From assembly GCA_902574335.1 (NCBI GenBank), contig CACGNO010000008.1, positions 1 through 41,623 of the forward strand: a DNA stretch of 41,623 nt. The letters run 5' to 3'. The stretch is from an uncultured Bacteroidota bacterium. Its GTDB lineage: Bacteria > Bacteroidota > Bacteroidia > Flavobacteriales > Flavobacteriaceae. The position numbers and the translations under genes were made by a program. Below are positions 1 through 9,460 of this stretch, piece after piece. Under the pieces are notes generated by a model. It did not search any database, was not told the DNA's origin, and saw nothing but the letters and a program-made list of their open reading frames with translations. Each line of letters begins with the position of its first letter. The first letter of the stretch is position 1.

Positions 1-1347
1 AATAACCTTATCCAAAAGAAAAAAAGTAGCTTTCTTTTTGCCTTAGCATTTTGTTTGTCTTTTCCTCTAACCGGTCAGAAATACAAAGATTTTGATAAAG
101 ATCATCATATAGGCCTGCATCACTGGGAAATTCCAAGCAAAGATCCAGATAGAATAATATTAAATTTTAATGGCGATCCCTCTACTAAAAGAGCTGTTAC
201 GTGGAGAACAGATTTATCAGTTATAAATGCAAAAGCTCAAATTGCTGTTGCGGGTGTAAATTCTAAATTTGCTAAGAATGCAAAAACTTACAAGGCTAAG
301 ACAGAAGAATTTGATTTAGGACTTTATAAGGCCAATAATTCTTTTGTTGTAAAATACCACAGTGTAGTTTTTGAAGAATTAAATCCTAATACAACATACG
401 CATACAGGGTTGGTGATGGAGATAATTGGTCAGAATGGATTCAATTTAAAACAGCTAATGCTGATTACAACTCAACTCAATTTGTATATTTTGGAGATGC
501 ACAAAATGATATTTTAAGTCATTGGTCCAGAGTAATCAGGATGGCTTATCAAACAGCTCCAAATGCATCATTTGTAATTCATGCTGGTGACATGGTTGAT
601 ACTGCTCATAGAGATTATGAGTGGGCCCAATGGTTTAAAGCTGGAGGATTCATTCACAGACAATGGACAACAATTCCAGTTGTAGGCAATCACGAGTTTC
701 AAAGTACAAGCAGGTCTACCCCAAAAAGAGTATCAATTCAATGGAGACCACAATTTACTCTACCTGTTGAAGAAGGGTTAGATTCCAAGCTACATGAGAC
801 TGTCTATACGGTCAATTATCAAGATGTTCTAATCTTAGTATTAAATTCTACCGATTTCGTTGAAAAACAAACTGAATATATTCAAGAGATATTGAGTAAT
901 AGTGATGCAAAATGGAAAATTGTCACATGTCATCATTCTGTTTTTTCACCAGCACAAGGACGTGATTTTGAGTACGCGAGAAAAAACTGGAAACCTCTGT
1001 TCGACAAATACGGAGTAGATTTAGTATTAAATGGACATGATCACACATATGCAAGAGGACACATTCCAATTAAAACTACAGATAATAATAAATCATCTAA
1101 TTTCAATACTTTATATATAACATCTGTAAGTGGACCCAAACAATATAAAATCGGACTTGAACAAATTAAAAATTATCAACTTGATGGTTATAAGAATGAT
1201 AAATTGGGAGAACAGACTCAGTTTTTTCAAGTTATTTCTATCAGCGAAGAAACCTTAACTTATAAAGCATATACTGTTTTGGGTGATGAATATGATACAG
1301 CAATAATTAAAAAAGATTTTTCTTCAGGAATAAAAACATTAAGATGA
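1..1347 (+). CDS. Purple acid phosphatase-like metallophosphoesterase, exported; 5' end outside window
   Basis: Frame 1 is open from base 1 (NNLIQKKKSSFLFALAFCLSFPLTGQ...), a signal-peptide-like KKK + hydrophobic stretch, so the TTG at 55 is probably not the start. Motifs GDAQND, GDMVD, GNHEF, CHHS, NGHDHTYAR fit calcineurin-like purple acid phosphatases with an N-terminal Fn3-like domain. Confidence 0.85.
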   Translation, partial: NNLIQKKKSSFLFALAFCLSFPLTGQKYKDFDKDHHIGLHHWEIPSKDPDRIILNFNGDPSTKRAVTWRTDLSVINAKAQIAVAGVNSKFAKNAKTYKAKTEEFDLGLYKANNSFVVKYHSVVFEELNPNTTYAYRVGDGDNWSEWIQFKTANADYNSTQFVYFGDAQNDILSHWSRVIRMAYQTAPNASFVIHAGDMVDTAHRDYEWAQWFKAGGFIHRQWTTIPVVGNHEFQSTSRSTPKRVSIQWRPQFTLPVEEGLDSKLHETVYTVNYQDVLILVLNSTDFVEKQTEYIQEILSNSDAKWKIVTCHHSVFSPAQGRDFEYARKNWKPLFDKYGVDLVLNGHDHTYARGHIPIKTTDNNKSSNFNTLYITSVSGPKQYKIGLEQIKNYQLDGYKNDKLGEQTQFFQVISISEETLTYKAYTVLGDEYDTAIIKKDFSSGIKTLR

Positions 1348-1379
1348 TATCACGTTAAGCAAATGAAAGTTTATTTGGT

Positions 1380-3191
1380 ATGCAATTTAAAATCATAATA
1401 TTTATAGTTTTATTTTTAATTTCTTGTGATGATTCTTCAGAGTATGATGTTATTGTTATAGGAGGAGGTGCAGGAGGAACATCTGCTGCAATTCAATCGG
1501 CAAGAAACGGAGCAAAAACACTTTTGATTGAAGAGACAGATTGGTTAGGGGGTATGTTAACTTCGGCAGGTGTTAGTGCTGTTGATGGTAATTATAAACT
1601 TCCCTCTGGATTTTGGGGAGAATTTAAAGACAGTTTGGTTTCACATTATGGAAGCTTGGAAGCCTTGAAAACAGGTTGGGTTAGTAATACTCTTTTTGAA
1701 CCTCGAGTTGGGAATCAGATTTTGAAATCTATTGCTGTAAAGGAGAAAAATCTTAAAATACTTTTTTCAACCGAAGTTAATTCTGTCTCCAAATTAGATT
1801 TTCAAAAAATAGACAAATTTGAGGCTGAGTACTATAATTTCAATATAAAGTCGTCAAAAGGAAATTTTTTATCCAAAGTTTTAATTGATGCAACAGAGCT
1901 TGGGGATGTTCTTCCGATGATAGATGAAGATTATGATTTAGGTATGGATAGTAAAGAAATGTATGGTGAGGATATAGCACCTGAAAAAAATAATGATATA
2001 ATCCAAGACCTAACTTTTGTTATGATTTTAAAAAATTATAATAGAAGTGTAAAAATTGAGAAACCAAAAAACTATGACCCATCAGAGTTTTATTGTTCAA
2101 CAGCTTCAATTAATTGTCCCGAGTCTGATAAGGCTCTTTGGACACCAAAGCAAATGATGAATTATGGTGAATTACCCAATGGAAAGATTATGATTAATTG
2201 GCCTATTTATGGAAATGATTATTACTCAAACCTTATCGAGATGAATTACGATGAAAGAAATGAGGTGTTTAAAAATGCTAAGGAAAAATCGTTGAGATTT
2301 TTATATTACATACAGGATGAATTGGGATATGATAATTATTCACTCAGTGATGAAGAGTTTGATACAGAAGATAATTTTCCACCAATTCCGTATTATAGAG
2401 AAGCAAGGAGAATAAAAGGTAAGGTTACATTTTCTTTAGATTATATTAAAAAACCTTTTGATCAAATTCACCCTCTTTACAGGACAGGTATTTTAGTTGG
2501 GGATTATCCTGTTGATCATCATCATGATGCTCATCCCGATAGATATAATTTACCTCAACTTGCGTTTTATCCAATTCCATCTTATTCACTTCCAGTAGGA
2601 TCTATTGTTTCAAAAAAGAATCCTAATTTTTTAGTTGCCGAAAAGTCAATTTCAGTCTCAAATTTGGTAAATGGTACAACCAGGTTACAACCTGTTGTGT
2701 TACAAATTGGACAAATTGCTGGGTTAATAGCTTCAGAATCAGTAAAAAATAACATAAACACCCATCAAATTGACGTAAGAAATATTCAAAAAAAGTTTTT
2801 AGATACAGGAGGTTATATACAACCATATCTCGATGTAGAAAAAAATCACCCCTTTTTTAAAGCATACCAGAGAATTGGCTCAACTGGAATTTTAAAGGGT
2901 ACAGGAATTAATGTTGGTTGGTCCAATCAAACTTGGTTTTACCCAGAGGACAAAATTAATTTTCTGGATTTATTAAAAGGTTTAGACCCATATTATGATT
3001 TAGATAAATATGAATTAAAGGATTTAAAAATTAGCTCAGTATATAAATGGATTTCTTCAATATTAGGTGAAGATATCAATGAAATTGAAAAAAATTGGAA
3101 GAGTTTGGGTTTAAAGAATTTTAATAAAAATAAAAATTATAAATCGAGGAGAATTTGCTATAATTGTGGACTATTTTTTAAAACCATTTGA
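1380..3191 (+). CDS. FAD-dependent oxidoreductase (FAD_oxidored/xanthan-lyase-like), predicted lipoprotein; 3' end apparently frameshifted
   Basis: MQFKIIIFIVLFLISCDD lipobox, then DVIVIGGGAGGTSAAIQSARNGAKTLLIE Rossmann FAD motif. The last ~10 codons look aberrant, and a +1 frame continuation to 3237 reads RGEFAIIVDYFLKPFESFKIDFKGDIIYNE. Confidence 0.8.
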   Translation: MQFKIIIFIVLFLISCDDSSEYDVIVIGGGAGGTSAAIQSARNGAKTLLIEETDWLGGMLTSAGVSAVDGNYKLPSGFWGEFKDSLVSHYGSLEALKTGWVSNTLFEPRVGNQILKSIAVKEKNLKILFSTEVNSVSKLDFQKIDKFEAEYYNFNIKSSKGNFLSKVLIDATELGDVLPMIDEDYDLGMDSKEMYGEDIAPEKNNDIIQDLTFVMILKNYNRSVKIEKPKNYDPSEFYCSTASINCPESDKALWTPKQMMNYGELPNGKIMINWPIYGNDYYSNLIEMNYDERNEVFKNAKEKSLRFLYYIQDELGYDNYSLSDEEFDTEDNFPPIPYYREARRIKGKVTFSLDYIKKPFDQIHPLYRTGILVGDYPVDHHHDAHPDRYNLPQLAFYPIPSYSLPVGSIVSKKNPNFLVAEKSISVSNLVNGTTRLQPVVLQIGQIAGLIASESVKNNINTHQIDVRNIQKKFLDTGGYIQPYLDVEKNHPFFKAYQRIGSTGILKGTGINVGWSNQTWFYPEDKINFLDLLKGLDPYYDLDKYELKDLKISSVYKWISSILGEDINEIEKNWKSLGLKNFNKNKNYKSRRICYNCGLFFKTI

Positions 3192-3229
3192 AAGTTTTAA
3201 AATTGATTTTAAAGGAGACATAATTTATA

Positions 3230-3754
3230 ATGAATAATAGCGAATTATTAATTAGAAAGGCTACACAAAAAGATCTTGATTATGTAATGGTTATAATTAG
3301 ATCATGTACAGAGCATATGATATCCAAAAATATATTTCAGTGGAATGAAAAATACCCCAATATTGAATCTTTTCAAGTTGATATTGATAAAGAACATTTA
3401 TATGTATTAGCTAATAAAGACCAGAAATTGATTGGTTGTGTATCAATTACTTTTGAAATGGATGATTTTTACAAAAAAATTGATTGGATATCATCATCAA
3501 ATAAAAACATCTACGTTCACAGATTAGCAGTACACCCCAATTACCAAGGACAAGGCCATGCCAAAACAATAATGAATTTTATTGAAAATAAGGGAATTGA
3601 AACTAAATGTGAATCAGTTCGTCTTGATACATTTAGCATGAATAATAAAAACAATACTTTATATTCAAATTTAGGATATCAAAGACTTGGTCAGATTTAT
3701 TTTAGAGATCAGAGCGAAATGCCATTCAATTGTTATGAAAAACCCTTAAAATAG
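3230..3754 (+). CDS. GNAT family N-acetyltransferase
   Basis: LLIRKATQKDLDYV...IYVHRLAVHPNYQGQGHAKTIMNFIE: typical GNAT motif A. Confidence 0.88.
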   Translation: MNNSELLIRKATQKDLDYVMVIIRSCTEHMISKNIFQWNEKYPNIESFQVDIDKEHLYVLANKDQKLIGCVSITFEMDDFYKKIDWISSSNKNIYVHRLAVHPNYQGQGHAKTIMNFIENKGIETKCESVRLDTFSMNNKNNTLYSNLGYQRLGQIYFRDQSEMPFNCYEKPLK

Positions 3755-3776
3755 ATTGTTTAATTTTGTAATTGCT

Positions 3777-4167
3777 ATGTCAAAGAAAAAACCAGATCAA
3801 GTTGCAGATAATCCAAATATACTTCCATACGCTTCAAATGTTGGCGCACCTGTCATAAAACCAAATGACCTAACTTCTTTCAAGCAAGAAAAACTTCTTA
3901 AAACAAATACCTATTTTAAATCAAAGTACGAGGAAATTAAAAAGGAGTACCAAGATTTGATTGATTCATATGAATGGAATCAACTTATATATAATTCAAG
4001 TTTTAGTTTTAAACCAGAAAAAGGGGAGATTTACCATTTATATCAAAGGTCAGATGAAAAAACTCTTTTTATCAATCATTGGACCAGATGAATGGAATAT
4101 GATTTATATTGGATCTTTTAGGCTAGATTCCAACGATAAGTGGGAAAAAAATAGATTTAGAAAATAA
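3777..4167 (+). pseudogene. DUF2452-like protein, split by an apparent 1-nt frameshift at the A6 run 4057-4062
   Basis: ORF 3756-4091 (likely start ATG 3777, MSKKKPDQVADNPNILPYASNVGAP) continues in ORF 3961-4167 as LFLSIIGPDEWNMIYIGSFRLDSNDKWEK. Removing one A joins them: ...YQRSDEKLFLSIIGPDEWN... Confidence 0.7.
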
Positions 4168-4940
4168 ATGATATCAATCAACCTAAATAAAGGCAAAAAA
4201 GTATACTTTTCATCTGATAACCATCTAGGAGCTCCAAATCATTCAGAAAGTTTAGTTAGGGAAAAAAAATATTTGTTTCATGGCTTGAAAAAATTAAATC
4301 AGACGCCCAAGTTATTTTTCTGTTAGGTGATCTATTTGATTTTTGGTTTGAATATTATCATTCAACTCCAAAAGGTTTTACTAGGGTTTTAGGTAAGTTA
4401 TCAGAGCTTTGTGACTCTGGAATAAAAATATATTTTTTTGTAGGTAATCATGATTATTGGACAAGAGATTATTTTACAAAGGAGATTGGAATGGAAGTAA
4501 TAAAAAAACCTACAGACTTCAAAATTAATGATAAGTCATTTTTTATTGGACATGGAGATGGGTTAGGCCCAGGAGATTTAAAGTATAAATTTTTAAAACA
4601 AATCTTTAGGAATCCTCTTTTTATTTTTCTCTTCAGAATTAATTACAGCTGGTTTGGAATTCCTTTAGGAAATTTTTTCTCAAGAAATAATAAAATTCTT
4701 TCTGGCAGGGGAATCAAATTCAAATCAAAAGAAAATGAAATGTTGTATCACTTCTGTAAAAAGAAGTTAAAAAATTCCTTTTATAATTTTTTTATTTTCG
4801 GGCATAGACACCTTCCTCTAAAAATTGATTTGGGAAATAATTCTTTTTATTTTAATACTGGAGACTGGATCAATCACTATTCATTTTTAGTTTTCGATGG
4901 ATCAGAGGTTTTATTGAAATATTTTAAAAAGAAAAATTGA
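4168..4940 (+). pseudogene. lpxH: UDP-2,3-diacylglucosamine hydrolase-like (LpxH-type) metallophosphoesterase, split by an apparent 1-nt frameshift at the A8 run 4262-4269
   Basis: From ATG 4168: MISINLNKGKKVYFSSDNHLGAPNHSESLVREKK. The frame then shifts to IFVSWLEKIKSDAQVIFLLGDLFDFWFEYYHSTPKGFTRVLGKL...FFVGNHDYW...GHGDGLGPGD...FGHRH. The listed ORF 4491-4940 is only the C-terminal part. Confidence 0.8.
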
Positions 4941-6073
4941 TAGAAAATAATAAAATCAGCTATGAAAAAGCTGTTTTGATAGGAGTGATTAATAGCGCTC
5001 AAAATGAAAGTACAGTAAAAGATTATTTAAATGAGCTGTCTTTTTTAACTGAAACAGCAGGTGGTGTTGTCTCTAAAACTTTTATTCAGAAAGTTGATAG
5101 TCCTAATCCTAAAACATTTATTGGCTCTGGAAAAATTATTGAAATACAAAGTTATTGTAAGAATAATAATATAGGCTCAGTAATTTTTGATGATGAGCTA
5201 TCTCCTACTCAACAACTGAATTTAGAAAAAATTTTGAAGGCTAAAATAATAGATAGGACAGGTTTAATATTAGATATATTTGCTCAAAGAGCAACTACTA
5301 GCTATGCTAAGAATCAAGTAGAATTGGCTCAATACCAATATTTAATGCCAAGATTGAAGGGGTTGTGGACTCACCTTGAGCGACAAAAAGGTGGAATTGG
5401 GATGAGAGGACCTGGTGAAACAGAAATTGAGACAGATAGAAGAATAGTTAGAGATAGGATCAGCTTATTAAAGAAAAAACTATCCAATATTGACAAGCAA
5501 ATGTCAGTTCAAAGAGGAAACAGAGGTAGTTTGGTAAGGGTGGCGCTTGTAGGCTATACGAATGTTGGCAAATCAACTCTAATGAATTTAATTACCAAAT
5601 CTGATGTATTTGCTGAAAATAAATTATTTGCAACACTAGACACCACGGTAAGAAAAATGGTTATTAGAAATTTGCCGTTTCTAGTAACTGACACGGTTGG
5701 ATTCATTAGAAAATTACCAACTCAATTAATTGAATCCTTTAAAAGTACATTGAATGAAATTACAGAATCCGATCTTTTAATTCATATAGTAGATATATCT
5801 CACCCCAATTATGAAGAGCATATTGATTCAGTTAATGAAATTTTAGGACAAATTGATAGTAGCGATAAGCCACTAATTTTAGTTTATAATAAAATTGATA
5901 GTCTAGACGATCATTCATTTATTGAGCTAAATAAATCAGATAAAAAAGAATATATATCAGCACAAAAAAAAATAAATATTAATCAGTTAAAAGAAAAAAT
6001 ATTTAAACATGTCAGAAAAATACATGTTAAAAGATTCCCTTATAATAAATTTTTATACCCCGATATAGATTAA
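4937..6073 (+). CDS. hflX: GTPase HflX
   Basis: ERQKGGIGMRGPGETEIETDRR and VALVGYTNVGKSTLMN; likely TTG start overlapping the lpxH stop. Confidence 0.93.
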   Translation: MIENNKISYEKAVLIGVINSAQNESTVKDYLNELSFLTETAGGVVSKTFIQKVDSPNPKTFIGSGKIIEIQSYCKNNNIGSVIFDDELSPTQQLNLEKILKAKIIDRTGLILDIFAQRATTSYAKNQVELAQYQYLMPRLKGLWTHLERQKGGIGMRGPGETEIETDRRIVRDRISLLKKKLSNIDKQMSVQRGNRGSLVRVALVGYTNVGKSTLMNLITKSDVFAENKLFATLDTTVRKMVIRNLPFLVTDTVGFIRKLPTQLIESFKSTLNEITESDLLIHIVDISHPNYEEHIDSVNEILGQIDSSDKPLILVYNKIDSLDDHSFIELNKSDKKEYISAQKKININQLKEKIFKHVRKIHVKRFPYNKFLYPDID

Positions 6074-6969
6074 ATGTCAAGACTAAGACCTATACCCATA
6101 ACTTCACGGACTTGAAGTCTTTTTACAGAGTTATGATCATATATGAACTGAATAATTAAGTTCGTAGTTAAGTATTTGTTTATTTTCATTTCCGTATTAA
6201 TAGTGTAGTCTAAATCAATGTTGGCAGGGTTATCTAAATAATCGGAATAAAGACTTATTCTATTTGAAACAAAAACATTTTCAATCAGCTCAAACTTAAA
6301 AAAAGATCTAATAGAGGCACCTAATTCAAATCTACTGGTTTCTCCTTTTTTGACCCCAAAGTATTGTTTATTGTCTTGTAAGTTATCTGTGAAAAAACGA
6401 TTTACCATAATTAATCGACCGGTGAAAGGCGCCATGTTAACCCATAAATCTTTATTTTTTTTCCAATACAATCCAACACCAACTTGTAAATAGGCTGGTG
6501 AGAAGAATCTAGTCAACTCGGTTCGCTCTTCCTGTCCCTCACTATTTTTTCTAAACCTGTAGCCTTTGGTCCATTGTGTTTTAAAATTTATAAAACTAGA
6601 ATAACTCCAATTACCTATTAAATTATTTGTAAATTTTTTTCCTAAAAGGGAATTTATCTCCAGTTTATCATCTGTTTTCTTTAAAAATTTACTTCCACCT
6701 ACGCTATTTAAACCATAAGCTGTGATTAGTTTAGTATCCCAGTTCCATCCATTTTTGTCATAATTAAAGTCGTAATCAATTTTTATTGTCCCGGAAACAC
6801 TTGTTTGACCACCCGCTGTCCAATAACTGTAACTTGACTGGTTGCCCAAAAAGGTAAATTTTCCAGAGAGCAGCCAGCTATTATCAAGGCTATCTTGAAC
6901 TTTATCATTTTGGGATTGAGTATTGCTTAAACTAAAAAAAAGAATTATAATAAATAATAACCTTTTCAT
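6070..6969 (-). CDS. DUF3078-like exported beta-rich protein
   Basis: Signal peptide MKRLLFIIILFFSLSNTQSQ; WLLSGKFTFLGNQSSYSYWTAGGQTSVSG...NGWNWDTKLITAYGLN, matching recalled DUF3078 proteins. Confidence 0.75.
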   Translation of the reverse strand: MKRLLFIIILFFSLSNTQSQNDKVQDSLDNSWLLSGKFTFLGNQSSYSYWTAGGQTSVSGTIKIDYDFNYDKNGWNWDTKLITAYGLNSVGGSKFLKKTDDKLEINSLLGKKFTNNLIGNWSYSSFINFKTQWTKGYRFRKNSEGQEERTELTRFFSPAYLQVGVGLYWKKNKDLWVNMAPFTGRLIMVNRFFTDNLQDNKQYFGVKKGETSRFELGASIRSFFKFELIENVFVSNRISLYSDYLDNPANIDLDYTINTEMKINKYLTTNLIIQFIYDHNSVKRLQVREVMGIGLSLDI

Positions 6970-7475
6970 TTATTTCTTTTAAAAATTGGGACTGATGAAC
7001 ACGCTTCACCAAACATAATTTTCTTAGCAACTGGTTGAATTTTTTCAATTAAAACAGAATAAAGAAATTCTTTAAATTTTTTTTCTGAGCAACCTTTTAT
7101 AATCACAGGTTTGTCCTGATATATGGCAAGATTAATATTATTGATTTTTTCAGTAATCAAGAAATTTTCATAATCATTTACACTACCTATAAAGTTTTTG
7201 ATATTTATGTTTTTTAATTCTGATGATACTAACATAAAGGCCCAGTGCGGAATGATTGCATCATTAGAACATTGTATTGCAACATTTTTACCATTATAAA
7301 TCGACCAATCAAAAGAACTCACCTTTTCTCTGAAATCTTTTTCCACAAGAATTAAATCATCTTTTAGCCAACATTTAAGATCAAAAACAACAATATCAAT
7401 ATCTCCAATAAAATCTTCTAAATCAATAGTTTTTATTTGGCTTTTAGAAACTCTATTTTCAATTTCGTAGTTCAT
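6966..7475 (-). CDS. DUF2480-like protein
   Basis: IENRVSKSQIKTIDLEDF...VQPVAKKIMFGEACSSVPIFKR C-terminal signature; lies in the suf gene cluster. Confidence 0.75.
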   Translation of the reverse strand: MNYEIENRVSKSQIKTIDLEDFIGDIDIVVFDLKCWLKDDLILVEKDFREKVSSFDWSIYNGKNVAIQCSNDAIIPHWAFMLVSSELKNINIKNFIGSVNDYENFLITEKINNINLAIYQDKPVIIKGCSEKKFKEFLYSVLIEKIQPVAKKIMFGEACSSVPIFKRNK

Positions 7476-7802
7476 TTAAAGAAAGCCTAATTCTAGTTTT
7501 GCCTCTTCACTCATTAAATCTCTATTCCAAGGTGGATCAAAAGTCATCTCAACTTCAGCGCTTTTAACTCCATCAATATCTGCAATTTTGTTTTTAACTT
7601 CAAGCGGTAAACTCTCAGCAACTGGGCAATTTGGTGTGGTTAATGTCATTAAAACCTTAACGTCATTATCCTCATTTACAAGAACATCATAAATTAAACC
7701 TAATTCATAAATATCTACAGGTATTTCAGGGTCAAATATGGTTTTTAAAACTCTTACAATTTCCTCCCCAAGCTCATTGGGATCAATTAATTTTTCACTC
7801 AT
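7476..7802 (-). CDS. SUF system DUF59 (MIP18/PaaD/SufT-like) Fe-S assembly protein
   Basis: VLKTIFDPEIPVDIYELGLIYDV...MTLTTPNCPVAESLP...VEMTFDPPWNRDLMSEEAKLELGFL. Confidence 0.9.
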   Translation of the reverse strand: MSEKLIDPNELGEEIVRVLKTIFDPEIPVDIYELGLIYDVLVNEDNDVKVLMTLTTPNCPVAESLPLEVKNKIADIDGVKSAEVEMTFDPPWNRDLMSEEAKLELGFL

Positions 7803-7805
7803 TTT

Positions 7806-8222
7806 TTATTTTTTATTGTATGCGATTGCATAAAATTTTATTTGCTTAATCATGGAATACAATCCATTAGCTCTGTTTGGTGATAAATGTTCTTTTAACC
7901 CTATTTTTTCAATGAATGAAACATCTGATTTTATTATTTCATCGGGAGTTTTATTATTAAAAACCATTAATAAAATTGCAATAATGCCTTTTGTAATAAT
8001 TGCTTCACTATCAGCAATAAAATTAATTTTACCATCTTTAAAATCTGCATTTAACCAAACTTTACTTTGACAACCTTTTATTAAATTTTCATCATTTTTT
8101 AAACTATCATCCATTTTATCTAGTGTTTTTGATAATTCAATCATGTACTCATATTTTTGAGTCCAATCATCAAAAAACGAAAAATCTTCAATTAAGTTTT
8201 CTTGTAAATTTTCAATTGTCAT
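7806..8222 (-). CDS. sufE: SufE family cysteine desulfuration protein
   Basis: KYEYMIELSKTLDKMDD...NLIKGCQSKVWL with conserved GCQS. Confidence 0.93.
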   Translation of the reverse strand: MTIENLQENLIEDFSFFDDWTQKYEYMIELSKTLDKMDDSLKNDENLIKGCQSKVWLNADFKDGKINFIADSEAIITKGIIAILLMVFNNKTPDEIIKSDVSFIEKIGLKEHLSPNRANGLYSMIKQIKFYAIAYNKK

Positions 8223-8242
8223 ACCTGATTCAAAGATACAAA

Positions 8243-9460
8243 TTAGCTTAACATCGATTTTGCTTTTATGATAGCTTCCTGCAGAATATCAATTTCTTCA
8301 AAAGTATTAATAAATGATAGTGAGACACGAACAGTCCCTGGAATATCAAAATGATCCATTATTGGTTGGGCACAGTGCTGCCCAGTTCTTACAGCTACTC
8401 CGTATTTATCGAGAATAGAACCAATATCATAAGAATGAGTTCCTGAAATATTAAAAGAAATTACAGAGGTTTTATTTTTTACATCACCATAAATTATTAA
8501 ACCATCAATCTCTTTCAGTTTTTCTGTTGCGTATTTTAAAAGTTTATCCTCATATTGTCTGATATTTTCAAAGCCTAAACTATTCATATAATCTAACGCA
8601 ACCCCAAATGCAATTACACCAGATATATTTGGTGTACCAGCTTCGAATTTATGTGGTATTTCAGCATATGTTGTTTTTTCAAATGTTACATCAGAAATCA
8701 TTTCACCACCACCCATAAAAGGCTCAATTTTTTCAAGTAATTCTTTTTTGCCGTACAAGAAACCAACTCCAGTAGGCCCACATAATTTATGAGCTGATGC
8801 TGTAAAAAAGTCTACATTAAGTTTTTGTAAATCAATTTTGAAGTGAGCAGCGCTTTGTGCTCCATCAATTAAAACTAAAGCATTATAGCTGTGAGATATT
8901 TGTATTATTTCTTCAATGGGATTTATAATTCCCAAAGCATTAGAAACATGATTTAGGAAAACCAACTTTGTTTTTTTTGAAACCAGATTTTTAAATTCTT
9001 TCAAGTCAAGTTCTCCATTTTTATCTAATGGAATAACCTTTAATTTAGAATTAGTTTTCTTACACATCATTTGCCAAGGAACTATATTTGAATGATGTTC
9101 CAGACCTGAAACAATTATTTCATCTCCCTCTCCTATTAAATTTAAAAACCCATTTGAAACAATATTAATTGAATGGGTGGTTCCAGATGTGAAAATAATT
9201 TCTTCTTTATGTTTTGCGTTGAAATGAATTTGGATTTTCCCCCTAGCTTTTTCATAAGCCTCGGTTGCTTCTTCACTTAAAGAATGAACACCTCTATGGA
9301 TATTCGAGTTGTAATTATTATAATAATCTGATATAGAATTTATAACACAAGTTGGTGTTTGTGAGGTTGCAGCATTATCAAAGTAAATTAACTGCTTTCC
9401 ATTGATTTGCTTTTTTAAAATTGGAAAGTCTTCTCTAATATTTTTAACATCAAATTTCAT
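8243..9460 (-). CDS. sufS: SufS cysteine desulfurase
   Basis: IYFDNAATSQTP...SGLEHHSNIVPWQ...FFTASAHKLCGPTGVGFLYGK...VRTGQHCAQP. Confidence 0.96.
   Translation of the reverse strand: MKFDVKNIREDFPILKKQINGKQLIYFDNAATSQTPTCVINSISDYYNNYNSNIHRGVHSLSEEATEAYEKARGKIQIHFNAKHKEEIIFTSGTTHSINIVSNGFLNLIGEGDEIIVSGLEHHSNIVPWQMMCKKTNSKLKVIPLDKNGELDLKEFKNLVSKKTKLVFLNHVSNALGIINPIEEIIQISHSYNALVLIDGAQSAAHFKIDLQKLNVDFFTASAHKLCGPTGVGFLYGKKELLEKIEPFMGGGEMISDVTFEKTTYAEIPHKFEAGTPNISGVIAFGVALDYMNSLGFENIRQYEDKLLKYATEKLKEIDGLIIYGDVKNKTSVISFNISGTHSYDIGSILDKYGVAVRTGQHCAQPIMDHFDIPGTVRVSLSFINTFEEIDILQEAIIKAKSMLS

Noticed and set aside
3961-4167. Independent 68-aa ORF overlapping the DUF2452-like gene
   Set aside because: Its C-terminal half (LFLSIIGPDEWNMIYIGSFRLDSNDKWEK) is the frameshifted continuation of the upstream gene, and its first half is out-of-frame sequence.
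3126-4269. Programmed ribosomal frameshifting in three adjacent genes
   Set aside because: No consistent slippery heptamer plus downstream structure was seen, and the shifts differ in direction. Homopolymer indels explain them better.
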